Source: Letharia columbiana (taxonomy: Eukaryota > Ascomycota > Lecanoromycetes > Lecanorales > Parmeliaceae). From it: a DNA stretch of 64,000 nt. The notes below the pieces were generated by a model. That model made no database searches and was not told the DNA's origin. It saw nothing but the letters and a program-made list of their open reading frames with translations. The DNA lies in contig NW_023501040.1 in assembly GCF_014066305.1 (NCBI RefSeq), positions 1,406,501-1,470,500 of the forward strand. The letters are read 5' to 3'. Below are positions 1-11,739 of this stretch, one piece after another. Both the position numbers and the translations under genes were made by a program. How positions within the stretch are numbered: position 1 is the first letter of the stretch; every line of letters starts with the position of its first letter.

Positions 1-1850
1 CGAAAGGAGTGACACAAGTCAAGGACCTGGTGTAAAGCGATAGCTGCTCGAGGGTATAAGGGCGAGCAAGGATGGCCAGATGATGATAAAGCCGGCCGAC
101 ATTTGGGCTCTTGTCAGCTGCTTTGTTATACCAGAAACGGGCTACGTTGCTCCAAACCTCGCGGTCCTTGGGTTCATCATCTTCAATGGCCATCCTGTAC
201 CTTCCTAGATCCCCTATATGACAAAAAATGAGTAAAACAAAAAATGAATTGGGATCTTCGGAATTTACCAAGACACTCGATCCAAGTATCTTCGAAGGTG
301 GATACCGTTTCGTAAAGTAGAGCCATCATCGAGTATGCTATGTAAATGAAGGCAAGCATATGCTCCAGTGACTGTGGAAGCCTGTGTCTCAAGACCTCGA
401 GGAAGGCGTGAATCCCGTGTCGCCACATTCGAGCTGGCATGGAGTATTTAGCTGCTAACCTGCTTAGAGCTGCACTCGCAGAAGGATGCTGCGATGCCAG
501 AAAGAAATCGTGGTGCTCATGTAAAAGTTGTTTATGAAGTGCAATGAGTGACTGCCACTGATCATTCTTTAAGTCGATCTTTTTGGATGGGTCCTTTTCC
601 TGGGCGGCAGCCGACTGCCTTTCGTCGATGTCTATACATTTAGCTTCGACCATGACCAAACCAGCGTAGATACCCTTCACTTCCACTACAAGCTGCTCAT
701 GAGAAATAGGCCTGGTGTCGGGCTGTAGGAGCATCTCAGGTTCAGCTTCCGAGCCTTCAGACGGTTCATCTCCGGGTGGAGAGTCGCCATCGGAAGGCGG
801 TGGCTCTTTCTTTGCTAAAATCCTAGTTTTTCTTGAACTATCAAAATGAGTGACATGGGGCTCAGTAGACATGGTCTGTTCCCGAGTATCCGCAACGTTC
901 GGCTGTTCATCAACAACGTCTGGCTTCTTTGGTTTGGACCTGGGCTCCCTTGAAGGATGTGGACGCCGAGGGGGCTTGTTTACATGACCAGGCTGCCTAT
1001 CTCTTCGGGCAGCTTTACGTGTGTTAGGGTCATCTATATTCGGATCCCACAGTGGCTTGATTGACCCAGGGGCACCGCGTTTGAATTCCGGGTCGTTCTC
1101 AGTCGCTTGCTGCCGGTTGAGATCGGACTCCTCCTTACCAATCGAGAATCCACGAGAGCCGCTTTTCGCATGGCGCGCCCTCGCAAGCATGGAGATTGGT
1201 CTTTGTGCAGCTAATGGTTGTAGCACTGGCGAGCCAGACTCGCCTTCCGCTCCCCTTTTACGTGGATTGCTCTCTAGAACAGGTTTTTCATCCCCAAGTC
1301 TATCATGTGTGCCTGTGGCTCGCCTTTGGCCAATCGTAAGATGTCCAAAGTCATCGATTCTCTTTCCATCTCCTTGTCCGTCGCCCGGCGCAGAATTAGG
1401 TCGATTAGAAGGATAGGGCCTCAGATCTCCTTCGATGGTGGGCGTAATGCGATTGCCAACGGAGGAAGGCTTCGACTGGGCTGGACTGATTGCAACCTCA
1501 CTAGGGTCCGGCTGCTTCTGCCTAGAGGTCCGTGTGTCAGCCGACTTATGATGATTGGGACAAGGGATCGCTCAGCCAAAGCCTTTGACCCATACGCTAA
1601 CTTCCGGTCACGCTCACAGTGTGTTAACGTACTTTTTTGTAGCCTGAAACCTCTTTTTTGCCTCAACCTCCTCTGTCGACCCTATGTCCTCGAAAAAGTC
1701 TTGGTGAGCCTCCTTGGCGTGCTTCCATGCCTTGGGCCATGCCTGAAACCATCTCTCGCAGATTGGACATGTGTAGCCGCTGCCATATCCTCCAGCGGCA
1801 GGACGTAGACGACTTTGAATCTTGGCATCCAGATCGGATGGCTGGCCCAT
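1..1850 (-). CDS. Est1-type DNA/RNA-binding domain protein, C-terminus beyond the window
   Basis: This resembles the large fungal proteins carrying an Est1-type DNA/RNA-binding domain, related to telomerase-associated and NMD factors; the role of the fungus-specific branch is not established. The chosen ATG is at 1850, with an in-frame stop upstream. The N-terminal exon (1634-1850) has a C2H2-like finger reading CPICERWF, with the histidines in KHAKEAH. A long low-complexity Pro/Ser/Glu linker follows (about 1570-700). The helical Est1 core (about 690-1) contains LHKQLLHEHHDFFLASQHPS, typical of this family. A clean intron lies at 214-268 (GT at 268, TAG at 216-214); splicing restores the GDLGRYRMA reading and the family motif GRLYHHLAILARP near 90-50. 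The junction between the finger exon and the linker is unresolved: a 36-nt intron at 1597-1632 fits the phase but is very short, and the downstream frame then meets a TGA at 1574-1572. The gene could therefore be damaged or differently spliced. Confidence 0.8.
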
Positions 1851-4800
1851 TCCTATGCACGTATGGATGACTAGGAAGCCGGCTAGAGCATCCCGTGCTT
1901 ATGTTGTGGCTGAGTGTTATCATCAGCATTCTGCAGCTGTTGGGGTGAAATGGCCATGTAGCAGGTGACTGTACTTTCGGAACAGAGTGTCAGTGTCGCT
2001 CATCGCTCGCCCCCACTAGCCAAGGCAATTGATCGGCGTCTCCGTCGGGAGGCGAATGAACTTGGACTTTGGTAAGGTAGGCCCAGGGTCTTTTACGACA
2101 GTGAGCGTCTGCAAATTCACGTCTGCTCTGGCCTTTCATAAATATAGATGGTGAATGGATGCCTTTTGGCGATTAAAAGCTCGCAGAGCCTCAAATGGAT
2201 CGCGCACCACTGGCGGGGCGCCTAGTGTTGCCGAGCGAAAAAGCAGGCAATAAGTAGGCAAAAATCCGCAATCTCCAAGGGCGGAGGCCTGATAATATGC
2301 AAGGCTGTCGATTCGAGAGGTTGCTTTCAAGGATCGAGCCTTGCTTTAGTCCTGACTACGAGACAACCCACAATATGAGACCATCCTGCTGGATGTTTGT
2401 TTGCCTTAACTCGCCTTGCTCATTTCACAGTTCATAGTAAGGCTCTGCGCTACCGTTGACCTTTGTTCTTCGACGACGTATGGTGAGCTATATGTTTGTT
2501 GTACTTAAATGGAAATTGGCAATCCCCCTTGAAGCACAACATCCAGGATGCACGTGCGGCTCCAATTGTATCAGCACCAATCCGGCTTGACCAGTCCCAG
2601 ATGGAGTTGCGAGCTTCATAACCTACAGATCTTGACCTTTGGCCCAAAGCCTTTCTCTACTCCGGTTGCAACGTTTGAGGCTTTTCATGCCGTGATTCCA
2701 CAGGGACGCTTAGCTGGTCTTACCAGTGCCTTAGATAGAAATGAAAAAGCGGTCTGCATTTGGATTGCCTTGTAAGCGTCAGCCCTCAGCTGATCCATCA
2801 GGAAGCCGGAGCCTCGTCTGCTGCACCACAATCTCTGCGGTAAAGCTCAATCAAGAACGAAATCTGGCCGAAGCTGTGAAGTCAAAAGGGGAGAGCGAGG
2901 TCTGATTGATGGTAGGTATGACTGTATCGCTTCAAGTCAAAACACACGAGTGTCTATCATTGCCGAAAGCCCGTCTTGATTCATGCAAATGCTGGCAGCC
3001 TTAGGTGTGGGTCATTAATGTAAGGGTTACTGGCTTTGGGGATCAAAACGAGCCTCGGATCTGTGAAGAACCGGAGTGTTGTACCCTGCAATGAGTTCCA
3101 ACCCCAGATTCTAGCGACTACAAACCGATGTACACCTGGGCCCATCAATGCCTTGCACAATCTGCAGTCACGCTACGCTTCAATATCAAAGTTGGCCAAG
3201 AATGCAAAATGACGCCTATTCTGGAAGCTGGTGGAGGTATTGGCCCTGGGTGCTAGGCTTGCTGCAGACGTTTTCCTGACTCTTTCAAAAGCAACCACAC
3301 GAATAATCTTCGTGGCGTGGATCGTGGCTCGCCAGAAATGCGGCGCGAGAGTCCTCGGTCTACGTCTCCAATCGCAAGTCTAGGTCCAGCGGCATTACGG
3401 AGATCGCAATGAACTATTGAAAGGCAACATCCATTCATTTAGGCAGAACCACACCAAGATCCGATGCCTATGGCCCGTTTGAGTCCTCACTCCGGCCCCA
3501 CGACATCTTTCGTACGCTTCGTTGGCTTGAAATGCATTGCTGTGCCGATTTTCAGCTGGTGTTGCAGTGGCGTCTCTCAACAAGGATACAGTGGAGCTTT
3601 CTCGGCAGCTGCAGATTTTTCCTGGAAACCTAGTCTTGTAGATGTGCGGTGTGAGGATGATCCAAACTCAATGAGAAATTGGTCTTAGTAAACCTCGCTT
3701 TACTGACCGTGTATCTGGGCGGCAACCGCTGATAAGGTAACAACATTCATAATCATCGTAAGTCGTAGCATGCGACATCTTGTTCCGCTGAAAATGGTGA
3801 CAGACACTCTCTCGCGCTTTTGGAATACTAAATTAGGTTGAAGGGTTTCGCCTTCGCATTCGCCACTTCCAAAGGTCACTGCATGAGCACAGTCAGTCAA
3901 CCAAAGGCTGGTGGTGGCAAACGAAAATTTCGAACTGGACTTGGTGGCGAGAATGTTACTCTTCTCTCCAATTTCACACGAATTTGCAGAACACAACCCA
4001 CCCGCCCCTGATGTTCTTGGATGAGTTCTTCACACGCCGCCAGACCACATTTCAGGCAGCGGTCAACACGACAATAGGGTCACCTCAAGAAGGACTTTCG
4101 ACGACGACGAAACACACAAATCAGAATGAGGTTCGATGGCACTAGATTTTGTTGTGCTTACCCCTAAATTGTAGTCACCTAGTGTATGATTGTCGCCTCG
4201 ACACCTTTGGGGGGGACTCCAACCTCTCAAAAACGCAAGTTGAGCCTGCAAAGTCCTGGACAATGAATTGCTGATTATCTTTATCTAGTATGGATGGTGG
4301 AGTCAACGGGCGTCTATTGCTGGACCTGCTTCATTATTGGTATCGCTGGGGGTGAGCAGAGGCCAGATTTGACAAGCTGTATGCAAGAGTTTCTGGTATG
4401 CTACGGACGAAGCGGCCAACCTTTTACAGCATGCGGTCAATGAGAATGGTGCAATGGGCCATTACGCTGTCGGGCGGAGTTCAGGAGGTCGCAGACACAT
4501 TTCAGTTAGGCGTCTAGTTCTGCAATACTGGGCATCGGCAGCATGTCTGGAAGAGTCTGAGAATTGCTAAGATATCTACATATACTCACGTGGAATTCAG
4601 GACGCTGACAGCAGTATTGGCAGACATTTTGGATTGCCCATCGGCTAGCGACGCGTGTTCGTCTCCACCATCAAATACCAGTCGTTGATACCAGACGCCA
4701 AAGGCTGGTCGAAACTTTGCGTACGCCTGGTAGCCAGGAAGCATCTCAGCATTGATGGTCTAGCCTGGAAGCCTTACAGCATTATTACATGGCAAGGCTA

Positions 4801-4926
4801 CGAACAAGAGAATACCTAAACATACTTTCAACCACGAAGACTATTTGCCGTGACACTTGGCTCCACAGATGCGGCCCCTTTTTTATGGCTATACAGCAAT
4901 ACTCTGCAGGAACAGAAAAGGAAAAC
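1851..4926. other. Gene-poor stretch, no supported gene
   Basis: Only short open frames (under 100 codons) on both strands, none with a recognisable domain or convincing splice pattern. A weak 33-bp direct duplication with the core AGCCaGGAAGC...CAGCATT is visible near 4732-4796. No other structure was seen. Confidence 0.5.
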
Positions 4927-4993
4927 CCCACTACACCATTGTACCAGCGCCAATAGGAATCGAACCTATTATGAATCAAATACCCTCTAAGCT
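4927..4993 (-). repeat. tRNA-like module, copy 1
   Basis: A 67-bp segment that recurs at 5150-5217 with one substitution and one indel. On the minus strand it holds a perfect Pol III B-box (GGTTCGATTCC) within a T-arm-like stem, directly followed by an A-box-like TGGTGTAGTGG. The 3' half of one tRNA-like sequence therefore abuts the 5' end of another. Confidence 0.6.
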
Positions 4994-5065
4994 CGACCGC
5001 AACTACAGGTGCGTGCCCCCGCACGACAAGGACAACACTTCTGCTGCTGCACTCAAGCCAGACCA

Positions 5066-5168
5066 GATACAACTGGGATTCGAACCCACGACCTTCGGGG
5101 AAGATGCAACGGCAACACTGCAGTATTGGCGCTGCCAGAAAATAAAAAACCCACTACACCATTGTACC
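5066..5168 (-). other. tRNA-like sequence with A and B boxes (pseudo-tRNA or SINE head)
   Basis: Read on the minus strand, the segment starts GGTACAA and ends TTGTATC, which pair as a 7-bp acceptor stem with one G-U pair. TGGTGTAGTGG (A box) follows the 5' strand, and GTGGGTTCGAATCCCAG (B box and T arm, outermost pair mismatched) precedes the 3' strand. At 103 nt it is about 30 nt longer than a standard tRNA. I could not draw a convincing anticodon arm, so the isotype is unknown. It could be an intron-containing tRNA, a decayed tRNA, or the promoter part of a SINE. Its position between the two duplicated modules suggests one tandem or chimeric unit. Confidence 0.45.
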
Positions 5169-5217
5169 AGCGCCAATAGGAATCGAACCTATTATGGGAT
5201 CAAATACCCTCTAAGCT
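5150..5217 (-). repeat. tRNA-like module, copy 2
   Basis: Near-identical second copy of the 4927-4993 module, 223 bp further along. The similarity stops sharply after the shared CTCTAAGCT (plus strand). The sequence beyond differs in the two copies, so the duplication is limited to the tRNA-like core. Confidence 0.6.
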
Positions 5218-6614
5218 GGAACGACATCTCGGTCCAACGCGTGGCTTAAAGATGTCGCTATCTTGCTTAGACAAGTTAATACTACACCATTCCATGAATT
5301 AGCATGCGGGAACAATTGCCGCCTTACAAGATGCGAAATATGGTCCTCTTCTTAGAGTTCCTCAATTCGCTCAAATGGCCTCACACTATAATCATGTAAG
5401 AAATTTCTATGTCGCTAGGCATTCTGAGGCTGTGCTTAGGCGCCGGAACAGTCAGCCGACGGTAAGACTCTAGATCTACTTAGAATACCGACCCGAGAAG
5501 GGAAATATGCATGCTTCCGCTCTGCAGTGGACGTGCCCTGTGGGCCCGAACGAGCAAGGCTCATGATTACTTGTAGGTATCTCGAACGGGTCCTGCCCAT
5601 GGAATTTTGCCAGAGTCGAGGGATAGGACTTTGAGACTCTACAAAATTTACATGAAGTTTCGTGTTAATCTACAAGTTGCGAACAAATGGGAGGCATCCA
5701 CCAACTCTCTTCCTCACTTGAATTGTTTCTCAAGGATCGTCGCTTGGGCATCATCATGCGACACGCAGCTGTAGACGTACATGTTCCGTTTATCTGTCTT
5801 CTGCGAGTCCCCAAACAGTTTGTTATTGGTTCCCCTTTTCGTTGCATTACATGTATGATCTGCCGAACAAATGATTCGCTTCATATCGCCCACTGTCTCC
5901 GGTTCAGTGGCCACACCGAATTAGAATCGTAACTTTCATTGCCCACTTTGTGCGCAACGAACGCCGAGAGCTGAAAGTTGCAGAGTAGGTACAGAGAGAA
6001 CTTACGAACTGATGTGCTCGACCCTATGGGGCAGTGCCGCGTTCAGTGGCAAGAAGTAACAGCTGATTTGAAAGCATGACTGCCTCAATGATCATGCGAA
6101 AGACGGAAATGAAGGTTAATCAGCCTTTGTTCCTGGAATTCTTCACCGCGTTGGAAGGCGCGATCCGTGATTTGTCCGTGGACAGCTCACCAGACTTCGG
6201 AAAACAGGCATTCTTTCCCACGGCTGACTTTGCCAGAGCTTTCGGTTTTCGGCGGTGAAGAATTCGGATCAGTGTTGCCACTTGGTCCACGGGTTCGCGA
6301 CCATGTTCGGCGAGACCGGACGTTCGAGTCAGCACCACCGACTTTTGCAATTCTAACGACTGCTTCTATTGCCAGCGAATAACCGGCAAATGGGTCTCCC
6401 GTCAGCTTTATGACCGCCTACGTCTCGTGAAATGAACTCGGCCATTCTTCTGTTATGGCCTTTGCATTGAATTTCGCAGCGGAGGGAGTCGCACCAATAG
6501 CAAAGTCGCCTCGCAAGCCTTCCGCTTCCGTCTCCACTGTTTGCTAGTGCATTTGGCTTGGGGCCGAAGGCATTGACCTCTCTGCATTTCCTAGAAGCAG
6601 GTGGGTCTTCCTTG
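5218..6614. other. Intergenic, nothing recognised
   Basis: Short open frames only, all under 85 codons and overlapping on both strands. No domain, repeat or RNA gene was recognised. Confidence 0.45.
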
Positions 6615-6842
6615 GCTCGCGGGTGCCAGAAATATCCGCACATCTAAAAATTGAAAAGTCGATGATAATTTCACAATTAAGAGCCCTAGCTGAAGGTTCT
6701 TGCGAGATAATTGAAGGACCTCATTAATACAATAGATCTCTCTGCAAAAGTTTATCCTTGAAGAGAACAATCATCGAGTTCTCTCAGCTGACAAGGTGGA
6801 GAGACTTCTTGGCGTGTCCGGATATTTCTGGCACCCGCGAGC
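6615..6842. mobile_element. MITE-like inverted-repeat element
   Basis: A perfect 24-bp terminal inverted repeat bounds 228 bp. The left arm at 6615-6638 reads GCTCGCGGGTGCCAGAAATA then TCCG, and the right arm at 6819-6842 is its exact reverse complement. The 180-bp interior is AT-richer than the flanks and has no ORF of note. The flanking bases TTG (left) and TTG (right) could be a 3-bp target duplication, but that is weak. Size and structure fit a non-autonomous DNA transposon, or a stable hairpin of another origin. Confidence 0.5.
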
Positions 6843-8890
6843 TTGGCCATGCTGTACCCAATATTGGAAACATGAAGAGTTCAACGGAATACAAATGGAA
6901 CGTATAGGCAGCCGTAACGGGAAAAAAATTCGGCTAAGTGGGTGGCAATATGTGGCAAGGTGGCGATTACGCGTACTGTAGCTGGTGGCGTTTGATGCCC
7001 TTCCCTGCTTACTTGAGCGAAAATATGATGAGCAGATGTTGGTAGAAACTACGCAGAAAACTTCGGATTTGGGGTAAATCATCCAATGTACTTGGAGCAG
7101 AGGCTGCGTTTGTGCTGACGAGTAAGCGGTAGACCCCCTAAACTCCTGCAAATTCCAAGACTTCCGAGACCTGACAAGACCAAGGCCATTCTTCCTTCCA
7201 TTCTCGTCGTATTGCGCCGTCTCGGGTTGAGTCATACTCTCACCGCCATTTGAGATACTTGAGAGGCTGACAGACCATCAACCGCAAAGTCGAGACTTTC
7301 TACGGGAGTCCTTCGTGTGTTCGTTGGGGAGGCGATGATGGAAAAGCAAATATTGCGGACCTCTTCCCTTTGTCTAGGAACCTGCTACCTCGAACGATAC
7401 CGTTGTACAAACCCATACTGAAATGGACCCGTGGACTGGATAGAGCATCTCAATGACCTCTCAGAAAAAGACCTCCAACAATGGCTTCTATCAGGATCGA
7501 AGTTATGCCCTTCCCATCTGTCTAAAGGAATACTACAAAAAGCACGAGGGATTCTTATCACCGGTATGATCGAAATTTATAGCCCTCTACATGGCTGGAT
7601 TGCAGGCCACACCGGTCCGACCGTTGTCTTGAAATCCAAGGATGCTTTTGCGAGAGGGACCACTCCTGTCATCGGAGTCTTTGCTTTGGCAGCTATGTTG
7701 CTTTTTCTCTAAGTACTCATGTCCTCGGTCATAGGTATATTCCACTTCTGTCTACCTCTCGAATTTGGCCATTCTAGTCCAGATGTAACGTGGATCATAT
7801 AACGGTTGAAGTAGATACCGCGAGACTTTGAGGTGCAGGATGTATAAAATCCAGGAGAGACAACCACACCGGGGATATTTTGCGTACATCAAGTCTCTCG
7901 AGACCGCTAAACTACGACTCACAATGCATGTATTGTGCATCACCAAAGAAATCAAGATTGGTTAATTGTGATCCGCCAAGGCCTCGGGAGAAGAGTCACG
8001 TGTGCGTCTCGAGCATCTCGCTTTTTTCCCGTCCTACCACGACTTTCTGTCAGTATCTACAAATTGGAAGCATCGTCGGTACAAAAAGTCTCCAAGCCAA
8101 AGCTATCTCTGGTTGGCTTGTCACAGCAGTTAAATTCGTGCTTTGAGTCATAGTGGATACAAGATTGCCGGTCAGACGGCATCGCTGGAAGGACAGAGAC
8201 TTGTCGGCTTCTCCCAACCCTTGGTTTGGTCTCCAACGTCCAACAATTGTGTACTCATCTGCTGATACAGAGTGTAAGATTTGAAGCTCGGCTTGAGCCA
8301 GCCACAGTTTCTAGTTCCCGTGCGTTTACTAGAAATCCATCTCCACCAGACTGTGCGGGTCGTCTCGATTTTCAGACAAGTCCCATACCAGTTTTGAACC
8401 CAAATTCGACATCATCCTTGGATAAGAGAAACCGGTCTTGATCTGAGTTGCTGCTTCACTGTCGCCACCAAAGCTGCTCTAAACGCCATGATGCCCAACC
8501 ATGCCATGATGTGGTCATCCTGCATTAGTGTGAGGACATCAGCTTAAGTCGATCTTCGTGATGAGATATGTGATTGCTTCCAGATTGGGGGTCACTCGAC
8601 GAGTGACGACAATGAGTGCATGTCCTTACGTGGCAATACAACATACCCGAAGACGTTTTTGCGCTCGTGGCGTCAATTTTCCAACTCGACTTTCGAGTCA
8701 GACGATGTTTGCCGAATGCTTGGCTGGAAATGAAGACAGCAAACAATCGCTCTTCATAGTCTTTCTATCAATGCTAGCATGACAGCTTAGAATCTCGCCA
8801 AGTGTTCGCCGGAACATTTTACATCCACCTCGAATTCGATTTTCTAGCACATTTTCACTCGGCTACTCGCAGCCGTTACTTCTGCTCACC
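6843..8890. other. Intergenic, no supported gene
   Basis: The longest frame is 7431-7712 (+). Its last 17 codons are strongly hydrophobic, like a tail anchor or GPI signal, but it lacks an ATG at its start and any known domain, so I do not call it a gene. Confidence 0.4.
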
Positions 8891-9754
8891 ATGCCTAACA
8901 GAGTACCAGTGGACATCTCGCGGTGGGCGAGAACGGACTGGTGGAGGCGCAGACCTAGTGTGGACGAATTGATCCTTCTCCACCATGAACTACACCAACT
9001 TGACAAATTCGCGCAAGTCATGTACCTGTACCCCTTTGGGAAAGATACAATGGCGAGGACAATCGAAGAATTAATCACAAGAAAGGACTATGAATTCTTC
9101 TTCGCAAGATTACAATCGTCGAACCAGATCGTGGGGTGGGTAGCGTTAAGCTTTGATATCGAGGGAAAGGAAGTGGAAAACAGGGCCGACTATGGAGCAA
9201 GACTGGAATGGACGGCAATGTGTTCGCACATACTTAAATTGTGGCAATTCGATAGCGCTGGCAAAAAAAGCAACGTTTGGGACACGATCAAGCAGGCTTC
9301 TTCCAGTTTGCAGGCCAAACATCTTCCTCACGATCATTGCATTATTAACACACTTGTCTTGCATCCAGATTTCCAAAAGGCAGGCGTCGCAAATGGCTTG
9401 CTTGAGCACGCCGTCGAGTTATGGTCGGAACAGAATGGGCTACATGGGTGCAAGCTCCGTACTTCGCTCGAAATCTGTACAAGAGATGGCTTCGAAGAAG
9501 TCGGTGACTACGCAATTGATCTGGGTGATTATGGGTTTTGGCCCAAGGAAAAGAGAACGATTGTTGGAAAGTATGTCTGGAAGTTCATGGTCCTACGCGG
9601 GGCGAGTGGTTTAGCGACCGAAGAACCTGAGGGAGCACGGAAACATGATAACGGCAAAAGCAAGGAGCAACAACTGGAGAATGTGAGAGAGCATGTTGCT
9701 GCACGGAAACTCGACAAAGGTAAGGGCAAGGAGCAACAACCTACAACTAGGTGA
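8891..9754 (+). CDS. GNAT-family N-acetyltransferase
   Basis: A single-exon 287-residue protein starting at ATG 8891. Residues about 60-190 look like a fungal GNAT fold: the strand and acetyl-CoA loop region reads INTLVLHPDFQKAGVANGLL (a Q-x-x-G-x-A loop), followed by helix LEHAVELW and a C-terminal strand ending near FGFWP-like residues. Members acetylate amines of unknown small molecules or proteins; the substrate cannot be inferred. Residues 240-287 are a Lys/Glu/Gln-rich tail with an internal duplication (ARKxDxGKxKEQQ twice). The stop at 9752 sits inside this low-complexity repeat. A compatible acidic reading frame continues directly after it (9750-10175), so the annotated C-terminus may be artificial. 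Confidence 0.75.
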   Translation: MPNRVPVDISRWARTDWWRRRPSVDELILLHHELHQLDKFAQVMYLYPFGKDTMARTIEELITRKDYEFFFARLQSSNQIVGWVALSFDIEGKEVENRADYGARLEWTAMCSHILKLWQFDSAGKKSNVWDTIKQASSSLQAKHLPHDHCIINTLVLHPDFQKAGVANGLLEHAVELWSEQNGLHGCKLRTSLEICTRDGFEEVGDYAIDLGDYGFWPKEKRTIVGKYVWKFMVLRGASGLATEEPEGARKHDNGKSKEQQLENVREHVAARKLDKGKGKEQQPTTR

Positions 9755-10175
9755 AGACGATTACCTAGCGGGTGGAGAACCCTCAGAACATGACGAGGAA
9801 CGAACTAAATGGGAAGAGGCGGAGCAACGACTCGAAGAAATACGTTCTAGGCGAGGCCTGCCTCCATTGCCTGGAGAGGTGGCATGCATGAGCAGAATCC
9901 AATGTAGAGCTGAAAATCGAGGATATGATCCTACAGGTCTATCGAAAGGCAAGGGCGTGGAGAAACGATCCAGAGACGCACGAACTGGGACGCCCGGAGA
10001 GCCGCTGAGACGCCCGCTTCAAAGTAACGCCGAAGTCACAGGTCAACCACAAGACGATTTCTGGCCAACGGAGTCGGAGGAAGACCTCATCGAAGTGATG
10101 AGAACGGGAGGGATAGATGAAGAGGAGATCAAACTGGTAGAAGCTCTGGCATTTAGCTTGAGCAATGAGCCTTAA
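9750..10175 (+). CDS. Acidic tail with a C-terminal ubiquitin-interacting motif, probable continuation of the GNAT gene
   Basis: An open frame in another phase that begins where the GNAT frame ends and stops at 10173-10175. It encodes about 141 mostly charged residues. The last 18 contain EEEIKLVEALAFSLSNE, which matches the UIM consensus (acidic run, L-x-x-A-L-x-x-S-x-x-E). UIM helices bind ubiquitin. There is no good ATG of its own near the start, and the preceding frame overlaps it, so it is more likely the end of the GNAT protein than a separate gene. A GT-AG segment at 9720-9750 would join the frames in phase, but it is only 31 nt, shorter than normal introns. A 1-2 nt frameshift in the duplicated Lys/Gln repeat is the alternative. 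Confidence 0.5.
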   Translation, partial: GEDDYLAGGEPSEHDEERTKWEEAEQRLEEIRSRRGLPPLPGEVACMSRIQCRAENRGYDPTGLSKGKGVEKRSRDARTGTPGEPLRRPLQSNAEVTGQPQDDFWPTESEEDLIEVMRTGGIDEEEIKLVEALAFSLSNEP

Positions 10176-11739
10176 GGGGGAAGAGAGACTTCTCGGTGTT
10201 AACATGCAGAAACGGACTTCCCTTCCCAAAAGTGTTTCCGTACCGATCATATGGAATTGGCTAATTGAATTAAACCTCACGTCTTGTTATGTGTCCATTC
10301 TAGACAGTCTTTGCGGCTTTGCTCACTGCGAATGTGAAGCCGCAAGTGTCTCTAGAAGATAACTTAGACATGCAAGTAAGTCTACGTGGCATGCTTGGAT
10401 ATTCCTGATGTCCCGATACTGATCTTCCGCTCCAGACAAGTAAAGCGGCTTTCCCAAGATCTCTGATCAGCTTCCTCATAACCCCACAACGAGCCCATTT
10501 CCTCTACATCATCACCTCTAGAGTCCACAACTATGCCATCGCTGCTTCAAGAGGCGCCACAGCGAGCAGCAGCAACTAAAACCTTCAGGGCGTTGCCTCC
10601 ACAGACCGCTATTGTTTATCGAACGAGCCACGGAATCAGAGGACTTTTCCAGCTCCAAGACAGCCAGTCCAGCCACAACTCTGACAAAACCGAAAACCCA
10701 ATCTCCAATGACGGACTACATCGTTAACTAAGAAGCATTATCATCTATAAATGAGAAGGCAGAACCGAGGACAAAGCGGGAAGATACCATTTTGCATAAG
10801 ACAGAAAGCGAAGGTAGTGAGAGCCGAAAATATACCGTTGGGCATGGATGAGGAGCACTCGGTTGCAGGAGCAAAGAGGAAAGTCGCCGAGGAAGGTGAC
10901 CAAGAGAAAGCTGCAGCGAGAATTTGCGAGACGGCAAGAGACATTGAGACTGTGGGGATGGTGGGCGCTCGAGAGGTGAACAATTCGTATATCTCTCGAA
11001 CGGCAAGATAGGCTGCGGGTTCAGTGGGAAGGCCGTGTTGAATCCCGGAAAGCCATCGAGACAAGGACCACCGGAGTACGTGTATGACAAGCGTCCAACA
11101 TGATCAGTCAAGGGCAGAGCGAGGGATTTTGTGTACGGATAGTGATACACAAACTTGAGAAGAGACATGCTAGCCATCCCAGCCGGGTTGCCGTTCGAGT
11201 GGAGACCTCTGGATCAGTCAGGACATTTAAGAAACATCTTACCACACTCAACCATGAAAGTCTGCCCGACAGGGAAAGTCGATTGCGGCCAATGATGCCT
11301 AGAATGTCAGTCAACAATGCCACATCTGCAAACCCGGTTCTGGTCTGAGACTGCAATCACAGAGTGTTTCACTAAGCCTTTGTCCCTGTAAGTCAGGTCT
11401 GAAAGACTACGGCAACATGCAGCTGAGACTGCAGGACAAATCTGGAAACCCTCAGCGTCTTGTCTTACCTTGTCTTCTTCGTAGTTCAGTCGCTACGCAG
11501 GTATTAAATACTGACGGCTTCCCACAATGGAGCTCGCGTCTCTCAGAACCAGCAGCCTCGCAATCTTCACACAACTGATCTTCGCCAGTCACGATCACCA
11601 CCAAGAAATATGTCTGCCGAGTCTACGCTCCCTCTACGTCCGCACCTCCCACCGCGGGACTCACATCCTCTGCCAACAACTATATCTCCCCAACAGCAAT
11701 CCCTCCTCCTCCTCAGCCGCGCGAGCTTCAGCTCCGGCA
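10176..11739. other. Intergenic, no supported gene
   Basis: Overlapping short frames on both strands, none beyond 150 codons and none with a known domain. The last 200 bp are pyrimidine-rich and may be the promoter of the 11740 gene. Confidence 0.4.

Noticed and set aside
1021..1808. Plus-strand frames of 131 and 167 codons
   Set aside because: They are antisense shadows of the Est1-type gene linker, with no start context or domain.
4857..5249. Plus frame of 130 codons
   Set aside because: It lies over the tRNA-like modules, and its translation simply repeats with them (GIEPI/NRNRTYY).
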